A stretch of 38,208 nucleotides of DNA from Pseudonocardiales bacterium (GTDB lineage Bacteria > Actinomycetota > Actinomycetes > Mycobacteriales > Pseudonocardiaceae): contig QHBZ01000327.1 in the NCBI GenBank assembly GCA_003244055.1, forward strand, positions 1 through 38,208, read 5' to 3'. The translations under genes and the position numbers were made by a program. Below, piece by piece: positions 22,568 to 30,762 of the stretch. The notes below the pieces were generated by a model. It ran no database searches. It worked only from the letters and a program-made list of their open reading frames with translations, and was not told the origin of the DNA. The stretch's first letter is position 1, and each line of letters begins with the position of its first letter.

Positions 22568-23560
22568 TCAGCCGAGGCGACGCAGGTGTGCCACTTCAGC
22601 AAGCACGACACCACCGGCGACCGACACGTTGAGCGACTCAACCGGCCCCACCATGGGTATCGACACCGCTGCATCACAGGTTTCGCGGACCAACCGCGAC
22701 AGTCCCCGCCCCTCCGAACCGAGGACCAGTACTAAGGGTCCGGTGGCCAGCGCAAAGGTGTCCAACGGCATTGCGCCCTCGGCGTCAAGCCCCACAATCA
22801 TCAAACCGGCCGTGGCGAAGTCCTTGAGCGTGCGCACCAGATTCGTGGCCCGCGCTACCGGTAGATACGCGGCCGCGCCAGCGGACGCCCGCCAGGCCAC
22901 TGCGGTCATCCCCGCCGAGCGGCGTTGCGGTATCAGCAATCCATGCGCCCCGAACGCGGCGGCGCTGCGGACCACTGCTCCGAGGTTGCGCGGGTCGGTC
23001 ACTCCGTCCAGCGCGACGAGCAACGGTGCCGTCGCGGACTTCTGAGCGGCGACCAGGACATCTTCGGGAAAGGCGTACTCATACGGTGGCACCTGCAGCG
23101 CCACCCCCTGGTGCAGGGCCCCCCTGGCCAGCCGATCGAGGTCCGCCTTGGGCACCTCGAGGATGGACAGACCGGCGTCGGCAGCCAACCGGACGGACTC
23201 GCTGACCCGGTCATCCAGATCCACCCCGATGGCCACCTGCAGCGCGGTGGCCGGCACCCCGGCGCGCAGGCATTCCAGCACCGGGTTACGGCCGAGCACG
23301 GTCTCCCCCGGTTCACTACCGCTGCGACGGCGCGCCGCGGCGGCCGTGCTGTCCCCCCGCTGGCGCGGGCCATCCTGGCGTTGGGCGCCCTGGCGTTGGC
23401 CGCCTTGGCGCTGCGCCGGATGGCCGGGCCGCAGCTCCGCGGCCGGTGTAGCGCCGCGACCCCGCAGGGCCTTCCGCTTCTGGCCGCCCGAGCCGACAAC
23501 AGCGCCCTTCTTGGTGCCAGGCTTGCGCATCGCACCCTTGCGCTGAGAGTTACCAGCCAT
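22568..23560 (-). CDS. rlmB: 23S rRNA 2'-O-ribose methyltransferase, SpoU/TrmH family
   Basis: SAM-dependent RNA methylase of the SPOUT class; RlmB modifies G2251 of 23S rRNA in E. coli. The N-terminal 85 residues are basic and repetitive ([21 protein letters not shown]), as often in actinobacterial homologues. [18 protein letters not shown] opens the substrate-binding domain. The knotted SAM domain has [94 protein letters not shown]. The ATG lies inside the end of cysS (11-nt overlap) with AGGGG upstream. 330 residues. Confidence 0.94.
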   Translation of the reverse strand: MAGNSQRKGAMRKPGTKKGAVVGSGGQKRKALRGRGATPAAELRPGHPAQRQGGQRQGAQRQDGPRQRGDSTAAAARRRSGSEPGETVLGRNPVLECLRAGVPATALQVAIGVDLDDRVSESVRLAADAGLSILEVPKADLDRLARGALHQGVALQVPPYEYAFPEDVLVAAQKSATAPLLVALDGVTDPRNLGAVVRSAAAFGAHGLLIPQRRSAGMTAVAWRASAGAAAYLPVARATNLVRTLKDFATAGLMIVGLDAEGAMPLDTFALATGPLVLVLGSEGRGLSRLVRETCDAAVSIPMVGPVESLNVSVAGGVVLAEVAHLRRLG

Positions 23561-24968
23561 GTCTTGAGTTCCCCTTGACCGTCCACACCGGACCATCGGG
23601 GGTGTCCTCGACGGTGATACCGGCCGCCAGCAGTTGCTCACGCGCCGCGTCGGCGGTCGCGTAGTCACGGCGGTTGCGAGCCTCGGCACGCTCGGCGAGC
23701 AGCCGGTCCACCAAAACAGCCAGCGCCGCCGACGTGGCGTCTGACCCCAATGTCGAGCGCCACTGGTCAGCCAGCGGGTCCAAACCCAGCACGGCGGTCA
23801 TCCCCCGCACCGAACCGGCTGCCGCTACCGCCGCCGTGTGGTCCCCGGCGTCGAGCGCCGCGTTGCCCTCGTGCACGGTGGTGTGGATCGCGGCCAGCGC
23901 AGCCGGGGTGCCGAGGTCGTCATCCATCGCCCCGACGAAGTCGGCGCACCAGACGCGTGGCTCAGGCACCCCGCACCGCTCCCGAACTCGGTGCACGAAT
24001 GACTCGATCCGCTGATAGGCCGCCGCCGCCTCATTGAGTGCGCCATCCGAATACTCGATAGCCGACCGGTAATGCGCGGCGATCAGATAATAGCGCAGCT
24101 CCACGGCCCGGACCCGGCGCAGGGTGGCCGGGATGGACAGCGTATTGCCCAGCGACTTGGACATCTTCTCGCCGGACAACGTCACCCAGCCGTTGTGCAA
24201 CCAGTACCGGGCGAAGGAGTCACCGGCGCCACGGGACTGGGCCAATTCGTTCTCGTGGTGCGGAAAGACCAGATCCAGCCCGCCGCCGTGGATATCGAAC
24301 TCCGGACCGAGGTAGGCCGTGGCCATGGCCGAGCACTCCAGGTGCCAACCGGGCCGGCCCGGACCCCACGGCGTCCACCAGGCGGGCTCACCGGGCTTCG
24401 CACCCTTCCACATCGTGAAGTCCCTCGGGTCACGCTTGGCCGACGCCGCGAATTCACCCTCGGCTGGTTCACCCTGGCAGACCTCGTCGAGGCGCTGTCC
24501 CGACAGCGAGCCGTAGTCCGTCATCGTGGCGACCGCGAAGTAGACATCGCCACCGGCTGCGTAGGCGTGCCCCCGGTCGATCAACCGCGCCATCAGCTCG
24601 ACCATCTGCGAGATGTGGCCGGTGGCCCGCGGCAGCACCGACGGCGGCAGGCAGCCGAGCGCTGTGTATGCGTCCTCGAAGGCCAGTTCGTGGGTGTACG
24701 CCCACTCCCACCACGGCCGGCCCGCCTCGGCTGACTTGGCGAGGATCTTGTCGTCGATGTCGGTGACGTTGCGCACGAGAAGGACGTCGTGGCCGGTGGC
24801 GATCAGCCAGCGACGCAGCACGTCGTAGTTCAGCGCCGAACGCACGTGGCCGATGTGTGGGATGCCCTGAACGGTGGCACCACACACGTAGATCGACGCC
24901 GTGCGGGGTCGAAGCGGCACGAACTCTCGCTGGCTGCGCGTCGCGGTGTCGTAAAGCTGCAGGCTCAC
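23550..24968 (-). CDS. cysS: Cysteinyl-tRNA synthetase
   Basis: Class I aminoacyl-tRNA synthetase charging tRNA-Cys in the cytosol; 472 residues. The zinc-site cysteine and ATP motif appear in [30 protein letters not shown] (HIGH signature), with [10 protein letters not shown] following. Other zinc ligands are in GWHLECSAM and FPHHENE, and the KMSKS loop is in [11 protein letters not shown]. The DALR-type C-terminal domain is present, which argues for CysS over the mycothiol ligase MshC. Position after ispF also fits CysS. The GTG start overlaps the ispF stop by 4 nt. Confidence 0.96.
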   Translation of the reverse strand: MSLQLYDTATRSQREFVPLRPRTASIYVCGATVQGIPHIGHVRSALNYDVLRRWLIATGHDVLLVRNVTDIDDKILAKSAEAGRPWWEWAYTHELAFEDAYTALGCLPPSVLPRATGHISQMVELMARLIDRGHAYAAGGDVYFAVATMTDYGSLSGQRLDEVCQGEPAEGEFAASAKRDPRDFTMWKGAKPGEPAWWTPWGPGRPGWHLECSAMATAYLGPEFDIHGGGLDLVFPHHENELAQSRGAGDSFARYWLHNGWVTLSGEKMSKSLGNTLSIPATLRRVRAVELRYYLIAAHYRSAIEYSDGALNEAAAAYQRIESFVHRVRERCGVPEPRVWCADFVGAMDDDLGTPAALAAIHTTVHEGNAALDAGDHTAAVAAAGSVRGMTAVLGLDPLADQWRSTLGSDATSAALAVLVDRLLAERAEARNRRDYATADAAREQLLAAGITVEDTPDGPVWTVKGNSRHGW

Positions 24969-25435
24969 TCGGGTGATGGTACGAGCAGGACCGTTGCCAC
25001 CGCAGCGACGCCCTCACCACGGCCGGTCAACCCGAGGCCGTCAGTGGTGGTGCCTGATACCGAGACCGGGCCACCCAGGGCGGCAGACAGCACTCGCTGC
25101 GCCTCCGCGCGGCGGGTAGCCACCCGCGGCGCGTTGCCGATCACCTGCACGGCGCCATTGGCCACCGTCCAACCCTGCGACGCCAGCCTGCGGCGTACTT
25201 CGGTGAGCAGTTCGGTGCCGTGCGCCCCGGCCCAGCGCTGCTCGTCGGTGCCGAACACCGCACCCAGGTCACCCAGTCCAGCAGCCGACAGCGCAGCGTC
25301 GCACAACGCGTGCGCGGCGACGTCACCGTCGGAGTGGCCGGCGCAACCGGGCACCCCGGGCCAGTGCAGGCCGCCGATCCAGCAGTCCCGGCCAGGCCGC
25401 ACCGGGTGCACGTCGGTGCCGATCCCGACCCTCAT
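24965..25435 (-). CDS. ispF: 2-C-methyl-D-erythritol 2,4-cyclodiphosphate synthase
   Basis: MEP-pathway enzyme that cyclises CDP-methylerythritol phosphate to the cyclodiphosphate, releasing CMP. At 156 residues it has the normal trimer-forming length. It begins [12 protein letters not shown] (metal ligands D8 and H10), with the third ligand His in [29 protein letters not shown] and the late [23 protein letters not shown] motif. It overlaps ispD by 4 nt upstream and cysS by 4 nt downstream, so translation is coupled. Confidence 0.96.
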   Translation of the reverse strand: MRVGIGTDVHPVRPGRDCWIGGLHWPGVPGCAGHSDGDVAAHALCDAALSAAGLGDLGAVFGTDEQRWAGAHGTELLTEVRRRLASQGWTVANGAVQVIGNAPRVATRRAEAQRVLSAALGGPVSVSGTTTDGLGLTGRGEGVAAVATVLLVPSPE

Positions 25436-26106
25436 CCGGCACCGGCGGCTCGCGCGCCGGCCAGCACCTCAGCGAGGACGAGATCGAACGGGGTGGTGAT
25501 CTTGAAAGCGTCTGGGTGGCCCGGAAGGGTGGTCACCGGCACCCCCAGCGCCTCGACAAGTCCGGCATCGTCGGTGACTGGCCCGGACGGTTGTTGGTGG
25601 GCCTGTCGTAGTAGGTCGCCGGCGAACCCCTGTGGGGTTTGCACCACCCGCAGGGCGGCCCGGTCCAGCGTGCTCACGACGCGACCGTCGGGGTCCACCT
25701 GTTTGATCGTGTCCACCACTGTCAGGACTGGCACCACGGCGCGCTGTCCGGCCAGTACCGCTTGCACCACCGCTTGGATCACGCTGATCGGGGTGAGGCA
25801 GCGGGCAGCGTCGTGCACCAACACAACCTCGGCGTCGGGCACGGTCAGCAGGGCCGCCCGCACCGAGTCGCAGCGGTGCGCCCCGCCGGTGACAATCCAC
25901 ACCTGGTCGCCGGCCTCGGCGACGGCCGCACGCGCCTGTTCCCGGTGCTGCTCACCGACCGCGACGACGACCACGTCGATGCAACCGGACGCCTGCAGGC
26001 TCCGCACACAGTGCCAGAGCAACGGACGGCCGAGCAGCGGCACGAAAGCCTTCGGCATCCCGGCCGCCAACCGCACGCCTTGGCCCGCCGCCGGCACTAG
26101 TGCCAC
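25432..26106 (-). CDS. ispD: 2-C-methyl-D-erythritol 4-phosphate cytidylyltransferase
   Basis: MEP-pathway enzyme transferring CMP from CTP to methylerythritol 4-phosphate. The CTP-binding N-terminus [37 protein letters not shown] carries the glycine loop and Lys. [12 protein letters not shown] binds metal and nucleotide, and [12 protein letters not shown]...[10 protein letters not shown]...[12 protein letters not shown]...[16 protein letters not shown]-type C-terminus is diagnostic. 224 residues from GTG 26106. No good ribosome-binding site is visible and the frame stays open upstream, so the true start could be slightly earlier. The gap to carD is 79 nt. Confidence 0.94.
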   Translation of the reverse strand: MALVPAAGQGVRLAAGMPKAFVPLLGRPLLWHCVRSLQASGCIDVVVVAVGEQHREQARAAVAEAGDQVWIVTGGAHRCDSVRAALLTVPDAEVVLVHDAARCLTPISVIQAVVQAVLAGQRAVVPVLTVVDTIKQVDPDGRVVSTLDRAALRVVQTPQGFAGDLLRQAHQQPSGPVTDDAGLVEALGVPVTTLPGHPDAFKITTPFDLVLAEVLAGARAAGAG

Positions 26107-26185
26107 GACCCGGGGGCCGCGGCACTGGCCGATGGCGGCACCGGCCGATGACGTCGTCAGGACGCTTGACGCGGGAGGCAGCGGC

Positions 26186-26674
26186 TCAGGATGCGGCCGC
26201 GAGAACCTCGTCGAGTAACACCTCGGCGTTGTCCTCGTTAGTGCCCTCGGCGAGTGCGAGCTCGCTCACCAGAATCTGGCGAGCCTTCGCGAGCATGCGC
26301 TTCTCGCCGGCCGATAGACCGCGATCGCGCTCGCGACGCCAGAGATCCCGGACCACTTCCGCCACCTTGTTGACGTCGCCAGAGGCGAGCTTCTCCAGGT
26401 TGGCCTTGTACCGCCGTGACCAGTTCGTCGGCTCCTCGGTGTGGGGAGCACGCAGCACCTCGAAAACCCGATCGAGACCCTCCTGACCGACCACATCCCG
26501 GACACCGACGAACTCGGCGTTGGCAGCGGGAACACGGACGGTAAGATCACCCTGAGCGACCTTGAGGACGAGGTACTGCTTCTCCTCGCCTTTGATCACT
26601 CGAGTTTCAATGGCCTCGATGAGAGCGGCACCATGATGCGGGTAGACGACGGTCTCTCCGACCTTAAAAACCAT
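26186..26674 (-). CDS. carD: CarD-family RNA polymerase-binding regulator
   Basis: A global transcription factor that binds the RNA polymerase beta subunit and stabilises open complexes at rRNA and housekeeping promoters; essential in mycobacteria. The N-terminal Tudor-like RNAP-interaction domain ([39 protein letters not shown]) and the helical DNA-binding C-terminal domain ([61 protein letters not shown], with the conserved Trp near residue 85) are both intact. 162 residues, as in Mycobacterium. It is divergent from the lipoprotein gene; the 230-nt gap holds no other gene. Confidence 0.97.
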   Translation of the reverse strand: MVFKVGETVVYPHHGAALIEAIETRVIKGEEKQYLVLKVAQGDLTVRVPAANAEFVGVRDVVGQEGLDRVFEVLRAPHTEEPTNWSRRYKANLEKLASGDVNKVAEVVRDLWRRERDRGLSAGEKRMLAKARQILVSELALAEGTNEDNAEVLLDEVLAAAS

Positions 26675-26892
26675 GTGTCCTCTGCCCCTTTCGCTGCACC
26701 CAGGTTACCACGTCTGGAAATCGGGGCGCGCGGGGCAGGTCGGCTACCTAGAGCGTCATCGCAGGTCAGAGGATCCCACCACGGGTCCACACCAGGCAAC
26801 TCGGTGCTCCGCAGCTCACGGTCACTCCACTGTGGACCCCGTCAGCAGGCCGGTGCGCCGAGGTGGCGCACCGGCCGCGGCGGGGAGTCAGA

Positions 26893-26898
26893 TACGCT
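26893..26898 (+). promoter_or_regulatory. Possible -10 element for a leaderless lipoprotein message
   Basis: TACGCT at 26893-26898 ends six bases before the ATG at 26905, the spacing expected when transcription starts at the A of the start codon. No ribosome-binding site is visible, which supports a leaderless mRNA. No clear -35 was found. Confidence 0.35.
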
Positions 26899-26904
26899 TC
26901 GGCG

Positions 26905-27426
26905 ATGCGGGACCCCCTCACCATCGCGGCTCGCATCGTGGTCTGCTTGGCCGCCGCGGCGGCGCTGGTCGGCTGCGGTGCCGGCCAGATCACCCAGACC
27001 GATAACCAGGTGGCCGCCGTCGACGGGACCTCCGGTAACGTCGGCAACGCCGTCGCGCTGCGCGACGTGCTGCTGTCCTACCCGCCGACCCCGACGGGCA
27101 TCTACCCGGCCGGATCGACTGTGCCGGTGGTGCTCACCATCATCAACCAGGGCGATCAACCGGATGAGCTGGTCGCCGTGACCAGCCCAGCCGGCAAGGC
27201 GCAGGTGCTGGGCGCCACGCAGATCCCCGGCGGCACGAAGGTCATCAGCACCGCCGGTTCGGCCGGGCCGATCAGCCCGCTGGTCGTCGGTGAGTTGCGA
27301 ATCCTGCTCAACACCACTCAGCCGCTGCACGCGGGACTGACCACGCCGATCACCTTCCAGTTCCGCAATGCCGGGACGCTGACCCTCCCGGTGCCCATGG
27401 CGAAACCGCCGAACGCGGTGGGCTAG
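26905..27426 (+). CDS. lpqE: LpqE-like lipoprotein
   Basis: A 173-residue exported lipoprotein. The signal peptide IVVCLAAAAALVGC ends in a good lipobox (LVGC, Cys24). The mature domain is a beta-sandwich of about 145 residues (LLSYPPTPTGIYPAGSTVPVVLTIINQGDQPDELVAVTSP...LVVGELRILLNTTQPLHAGLTTPITFQFRNAGTLTLPVPM). The position between carD and radA is that of lpqE (Rv3584) in Mycobacterium tuberculosis, and the topology resembles copper-chaperone-like PCu(A)C folds, but no Met/His copper motif is obvious. Function unknown. Orthology is inferred mainly from location and general form. Confidence 0.82.
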   Translation: MRDPLTIAARIVVCLAAAAALVGCGAGQITQTDNQVAAVDGTSGNVGNAVALRDVLLSYPPTPTGIYPAGSTVPVVLTIINQGDQPDELVAVTSPAGKAQVLGATQIPGGTKVISTAGSAGPISPLVVGELRILLNTTQPLHAGLTTPITFQFRNAGTLTLPVPMAKPPNAVG

Positions 27427-27476
27427 ATCGGCTCCTCCCGGCGCACTGTCGGTGCGGGCAGATAGCGTCCGCGGCC

Positions 27477-28862
27477 ATGGTGAGATCTTCCGCGAACGCC
27501 CACGTCACGCACCGGTGCGGCGACTGCGGGCATGAGGTCACCAAGTGGGTGGGGCGCTGCCCGGAGTGCAACTCGTGGGGCAGCGTGGCTGCCGCCGGTC
27601 CGCGGCCGGTCACCGCGCTGACGGCCACAGCGCCGTCTAGCCCGGCGCGCCCGATCTCCCAGATCGACCTGCACTCCGCGCAGGCCACCGCCACGGGGGT
27701 CAGTGAGCTCGACCGGGTACTCGGCGGCGGTCTGGTGCCCGGCGCGGTGGTGCTGCTGGCTGGCGAGCCCGGCGTCGGTAAGTCCACCCTGCTCCTGGAG
27801 GTCGCACACCGATGTGCGCTGGCCGGCCGGCGCCCGCTTTACATAACTGGTGAGGAATCCGCAGGCCAGGTCCGGCTGCGCGCGCAGCGCACCGGTGCGC
27901 TGCACGATGAGTTGTTTCTCGCCGCCGAGTCCGATCTCGCTGCCGTGCTCGGGCACCTCGACACGGTCGATCCGGGGCTGTTGATCGTCGACTCGGTGCA
28001 GACCATGTCCTGCGCCGGCGTCGACGGGACCCCGGGTGGGGTGTCGCAGGTCCGCGCCGTGGCTAGTGCGCTGATCGCCACCGCCAAGCAGCGCGGGCTG
28101 CCGGTGGTGCTGGTCGGGCACGTCACCAAGGACGGGACGGTGGCCGGGCCCCGGGTGCTGGAGCACCTGGTCGATGTGGTGCTGCAGTTCGACGGCGACC
28201 GGCACTCCACACTCCGGATGGTTCGCGGGATCAAGAACCGGTTCGGGGCCACCGACGAGGTCGGCTGCTTCGAGCTCACCGACGACGGGATCATCGGCTT
28301 GCCCGACCCGTCGGGGCTGTTTCTCAGCCACCGCGATGGCGCGGTTCACGGGACGGCGGTGACGGTCGTCGTAGAGGGCAAACGGCCGTTGCTGGGCGAG
28401 GTCCAGGCATTGGTCGCCGAGTCCGCACTGGCCAACCCGCGCCGGGCGGTCAGCGGCCTGGACTCATCCCGGGTGGCGATGATCCAGGCGGTCCTCGAGC
28501 GCCGCGGAGGGGTGCGGCTGGCCGGGTCCGATGTGTATACCGCGACGGTGGGCGGGATGCGGGTGGTGGAGCCGGCGGCCGATCTCGCCGTCGCGCTCGC
28601 CGTCGCGTCGGCGGCCGGTAACCTGCTGCTGCCCCCGCACACGGTGGCGATCGGGGAGGTGGGGTTGGCCGGTGAGGTCCGGCAGGTGACCGGGTTACGC
28701 CGGCGCCTGGCCGAGGCCGCCCGGCTGGGCTTCCGGCACGCCCTCGTGCCCCCGGAGAGCGCTCTGCACAACAGAGGCGGTAGCGCGAGCGCCCCACCGC
28801 CCGAGATGCGCGTTCATCTGGTAGCTGACCTGCGCTCGGCATTGGATTGGTTGCGTGCCTGA
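27477..28862 (+). CDS. radA: DNA repair protein RadA
   Basis: A RecA-like ATPase acting in homologous recombination and branch migration. A C4 zinc finger (C14, C17, C28, C31: HRCGDCGHEVTKWVGRCPEC) is followed by the ATPase core with Walker A GEPGVGKST (about residues 96-104) and Walker B-like LLIVDSVQ. The RadA-specific motif KNRFG is at 253-257. The C-terminal Lon-protease-like domain is present (VGGMRVVEPAADLAVALAVASAAGNLLLPPHTVAIGEVGLAGEVRQV). 461 residues. In related genomes disA usually follows radA; here an unrelated hydrolase gene converges instead. Confidence 0.97.
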   Translation: MVRSSANAHVTHRCGDCGHEVTKWVGRCPECNSWGSVAAAGPRPVTALTATAPSSPARPISQIDLHSAQATATGVSELDRVLGGGLVPGAVVLLAGEPGVGKSTLLLEVAHRCALAGRRPLYITGEESAGQVRLRAQRTGALHDELFLAAESDLAAVLGHLDTVDPGLLIVDSVQTMSCAGVDGTPGGVSQVRAVASALIATAKQRGLPVVLVGHVTKDGTVAGPRVLEHLVDVVLQFDGDRHSTLRMVRGIKNRFGATDEVGCFELTDDGIIGLPDPSGLFLSHRDGAVHGTAVTVVVEGKRPLLGEVQALVAESALANPRRAVSGLDSSRVAMIQAVLERRGGVRLAGSDVYTATVGGMRVVEPAADLAVALAVASAAGNLLLPPHTVAIGEVGLAGEVRQVTGLRRRLAEAARLGFRHALVPPESALHNRGGSASAPPPEMRVHLVADLRSALDWLRA

Positions 28863-28880
28863 GGACTCGTCGCGTCGACA

Positions 28881-29606
28881 TCACGTCGGCCAGCTGAGCC
28901 GGCCCGGCAGCGGCGCGTTGAGCCCCTCGGGGACCGGCCGGGCCATCGCGTCGGTGATGAGGGGGTCAGGGTCGGATAGCCCCAGGGCCGGTTCGATGAA
29001 GCGGGTCACCAGCGCGGACCAATCGCGGTGGCGCCGCAGCATGGCGTGGCCGTCGCCGAGCACGTCGAAGCGGCATACGCGGTCGCTGGCCGCGCGAGCC
29101 CGCACCGCAAACCGGTAAGAGAGCCTCGGGTCAGTGACCCGGTCGCGGTCGCCGTGGGCGATCAGCACCGACCGCTCGGTCAGCTGACGCACCGGCTCGC
29201 CCTCAGGAGTCCACGGTGCGAGCGCACACACCGCCACCACTGCCGGATGGTCGGCGACTCGCAGCGCCGTTCGCCCACCCATCGAGTGGCCGAGCAGTGC
29301 CACCGGGGCGTCGGGGTAGTGCTCGCCGAGGTGGTCGAGCGCCCACCTCGCATCCGCCAGTGGAGGGAGCTCGGGATCGTTCCAGCCGCGGTAGCGGTAT
29401 CGCAGCAGCAGAACCGAAAGGCCCCGCCGATGGCCCTGCCGATGCAGTGCTGCGGCGAACGGGATCATCCGCAGGTAAGGACCCCTCCACCGGCCAGCCG
29501 TCTTGGTGCTGGTTTCTTCGCCTCCGTGCAGGAGCAAGACGATCGAACGGACCGAGCCGGCGCCCATCGCCCAGGGATTGTCGATTGCGGCAGCGGCGGG
29601 TGCCAT
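28881..29606 (-). CDS. Alpha/beta-hydrolase fold protein
   Basis: A probable serine hydrolase of the alpha/beta fold, substrate unknown. Strand and oxyanion region SIVLLLHGGEETSTK, nucleophile elbow GHSMGG, acid region IAHGDRDRVTD and catalytic His in GDGHAML are all present in the right order. 241 residues from the ATG at 29606, with AAAGGG nine bases or so upstream. The frame is open to 29705, and an internal ATG (MGAGSVRS) is a later option, so the start is uncertain. It converges on radA with 18 nt between. Confidence 0.83.
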   Translation of the reverse strand: MAPAAAAIDNPWAMGAGSVRSIVLLLHGGEETSTKTAGRWRGPYLRMIPFAAALHRQGHRRGLSVLLLRYRYRGWNDPELPPLADARWALDHLGEHYPDAPVALLGHSMGGRTALRVADHPAVVAVCALAPWTPEGEPVRQLTERSVLIAHGDRDRVTDPRLSYRFAVRARAASDRVCRFDVLGDGHAMLRRHRDWSALVTRFIEPALGLSDPDPLITDAMARPVPEGLNAPLPGRLSWPT

Positions 29607-29717
29607 CAGCGCAGGCCCTTTGACAGCGGCAGGCGATTCGGCGCGATAGCTGAGTATGCCGCACAGGGGCTGCTCTCGAATTGATCTCACCGGCGCCCGC
29701 GACACTCTGCGGCGAAC

Positions 29718-29723
29718 TATGCT
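29718..29723 (+). promoter_or_regulatory. Possible -10 element of the mntA-hepT operon
   Basis: TATGCT at 29718-29723 is followed after seven bases by GTG 29731. No ribosome-binding site is visible at either candidate start. This is the geometry of a leaderless promoter and favours GTG 29731. No convincing -35 hexamer was found. Confidence 0.35.
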
Positions 29724-29730
29724 CGGCGAC

Positions 29731-30150
29731 GTGGCGATCAGTCCTCTCGATGCGGCGCACCGGCTCCGTAACGCCGCGGTCGACGGCCGCCTTGAGGCCC
29801 TGGCCGACCTGCATGCCCTCTCACTCGTCGTGATGTTCGGCAGCGCGTCGCGTGGTCAGCCCGACGCGCGCGATCTCGATATCGCGGTCGGTGCGCGCGC
29901 TCGCACCGGGCCCGACGTGCTCGCGGTGATCTGCGCTCTGATGGACCTGGTCGACAGCGACCGCGTCGACCTGCTCGATCTTGATCGGGCCGGTCCAGTG
30001 GCACGCCAGCACGCACTAGTGCCCGGCGAGCCCCTGTACGAGTACCGACCGGGCGAATTCGCTCGGCAGCAGATGCGGGCCACCGGGCAGCGGTTGGGCA
30101 CCGAATGGATGCGGCGCCTGGACCTCGCGTTGATGGCAGGTCGCCCATGA
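29731..30150 (+). CDS. mntA: MntA-type nucleotidyltransferase antitoxin
   Basis: Minimal nucleotidyltransferase of the MntA family; characterised members neutralise the partner HepT toxin by adenylylating a tyrosine. The catalytic signature FGSASRGQPDARDLDIAVG gives Gly37-Ser38 and the metal-binding Asp48 and Asp50. A third acidic residue is expected in RVDLLDLD. 139 residues, normal size. The start is GTG 29731 by the leaderless argument; ATG 29719 would add four residues. Its stop overlaps the hepT start in ATGA, indicating coupled translation of antitoxin then toxin. Confidence 0.85.
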   Translation: MAISPLDAAHRLRNAAVDGRLEALADLHALSLVVMFGSASRGQPDARDLDIAVGARARTGPDVLAVICALMDLVDSDRVDLLDLDRAGPVARQHALVPGEPLYEYRPGEFARQQMRATGQRLGTEWMRRLDLALMAGRP

Positions 30151-30584
30151 CGCCTCGGCGTTTAGACCCGTCGATCGTCCAGGCCAGGCTGTCGGTCATG
30201 CGAGGCCTCCTCGATGATCTCGCCGAAGTCGATGCAGCGGGCGAGCCGCCGCTGGCCGACAACCGGATGCTGCGACACGGCGTCGAGCGCATCCTCACCC
30301 AGCTCGTCGAGGTCGCCACCACCATCAACGAGCACGTCGCCGGCGCCCGCCTGCAGCGCGTCGCCACCTCCTATCGGGAGTCATTCGAGCTCGCCGAGGA
30401 ATGCGGCCTGATCGACAAGCAGCTGCGCGACGATCTGCTTCCCTCAGTGGGCATGCGTAATGTCTTGGTGCACGAGTACCTCGAAATAGACCTGCAGAAG
30501 GTCGTATTGGCAGTACCACTGGCCCTGAGCTGCTACCGCCGCTACGTGCAACAGGTCGCCGCTTTCGTGATCCGCGTCGACTAG
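30147..30584 (+). CDS. hepT: HepT-family (HEPN) ribonuclease toxin
   Basis: A 145-residue all-helical HEPN-domain RNase that acts as the toxin of the MntA-HepT system. The hallmark R-x4-H-x-Y motif is RNVLVHEY (R104, H109, Y111); the Tyr is the residue modified by MntA in characterised systems. The catalytic motif appears intact, so the toxin should be active when free. HEPN/MNT pairs are associated with plasmid stability, stress and phage defence; which applies here is unknown. The ATG start overlaps the mntA stop. Confidence 0.88.
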   Translation: MTPRRLDPSIVQARLSVMRGLLDDLAEVDAAGEPPLADNRMLRHGVERILTQLVEVATTINEHVAGARLQRVATSYRESFELAEECGLIDKQLRDDLLPSVGMRNVLVHEYLEIDLQKVVLAVPLALSCYRRYVQQVAAFVIRVD

Positions 30585-30762
30585 GCCGTGGCTCATGTCC
30601 TGTCGTCGCCGAGTTCGACGTGACGGCTTCCCCGTTCGCGGCGGACAACCATGGTGTCGAACTGGGCGACGCGCGACACCGGTCGGCCGCTCGGCGACCT
30701 CGTCTGGTCCTCCCCCACGGCTTGTCTACCGAGATCACGGCTGCCGGCCAGGTGCTGGGGGG

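Noticed and set aside
22568-28862. tRNA or other structured RNA genes in the housekeeping block and elsewhere
   Set aside because: No T-loop (GGTTCGAATC-like) with matching acceptor stem was found in any intergenic gap of the window.
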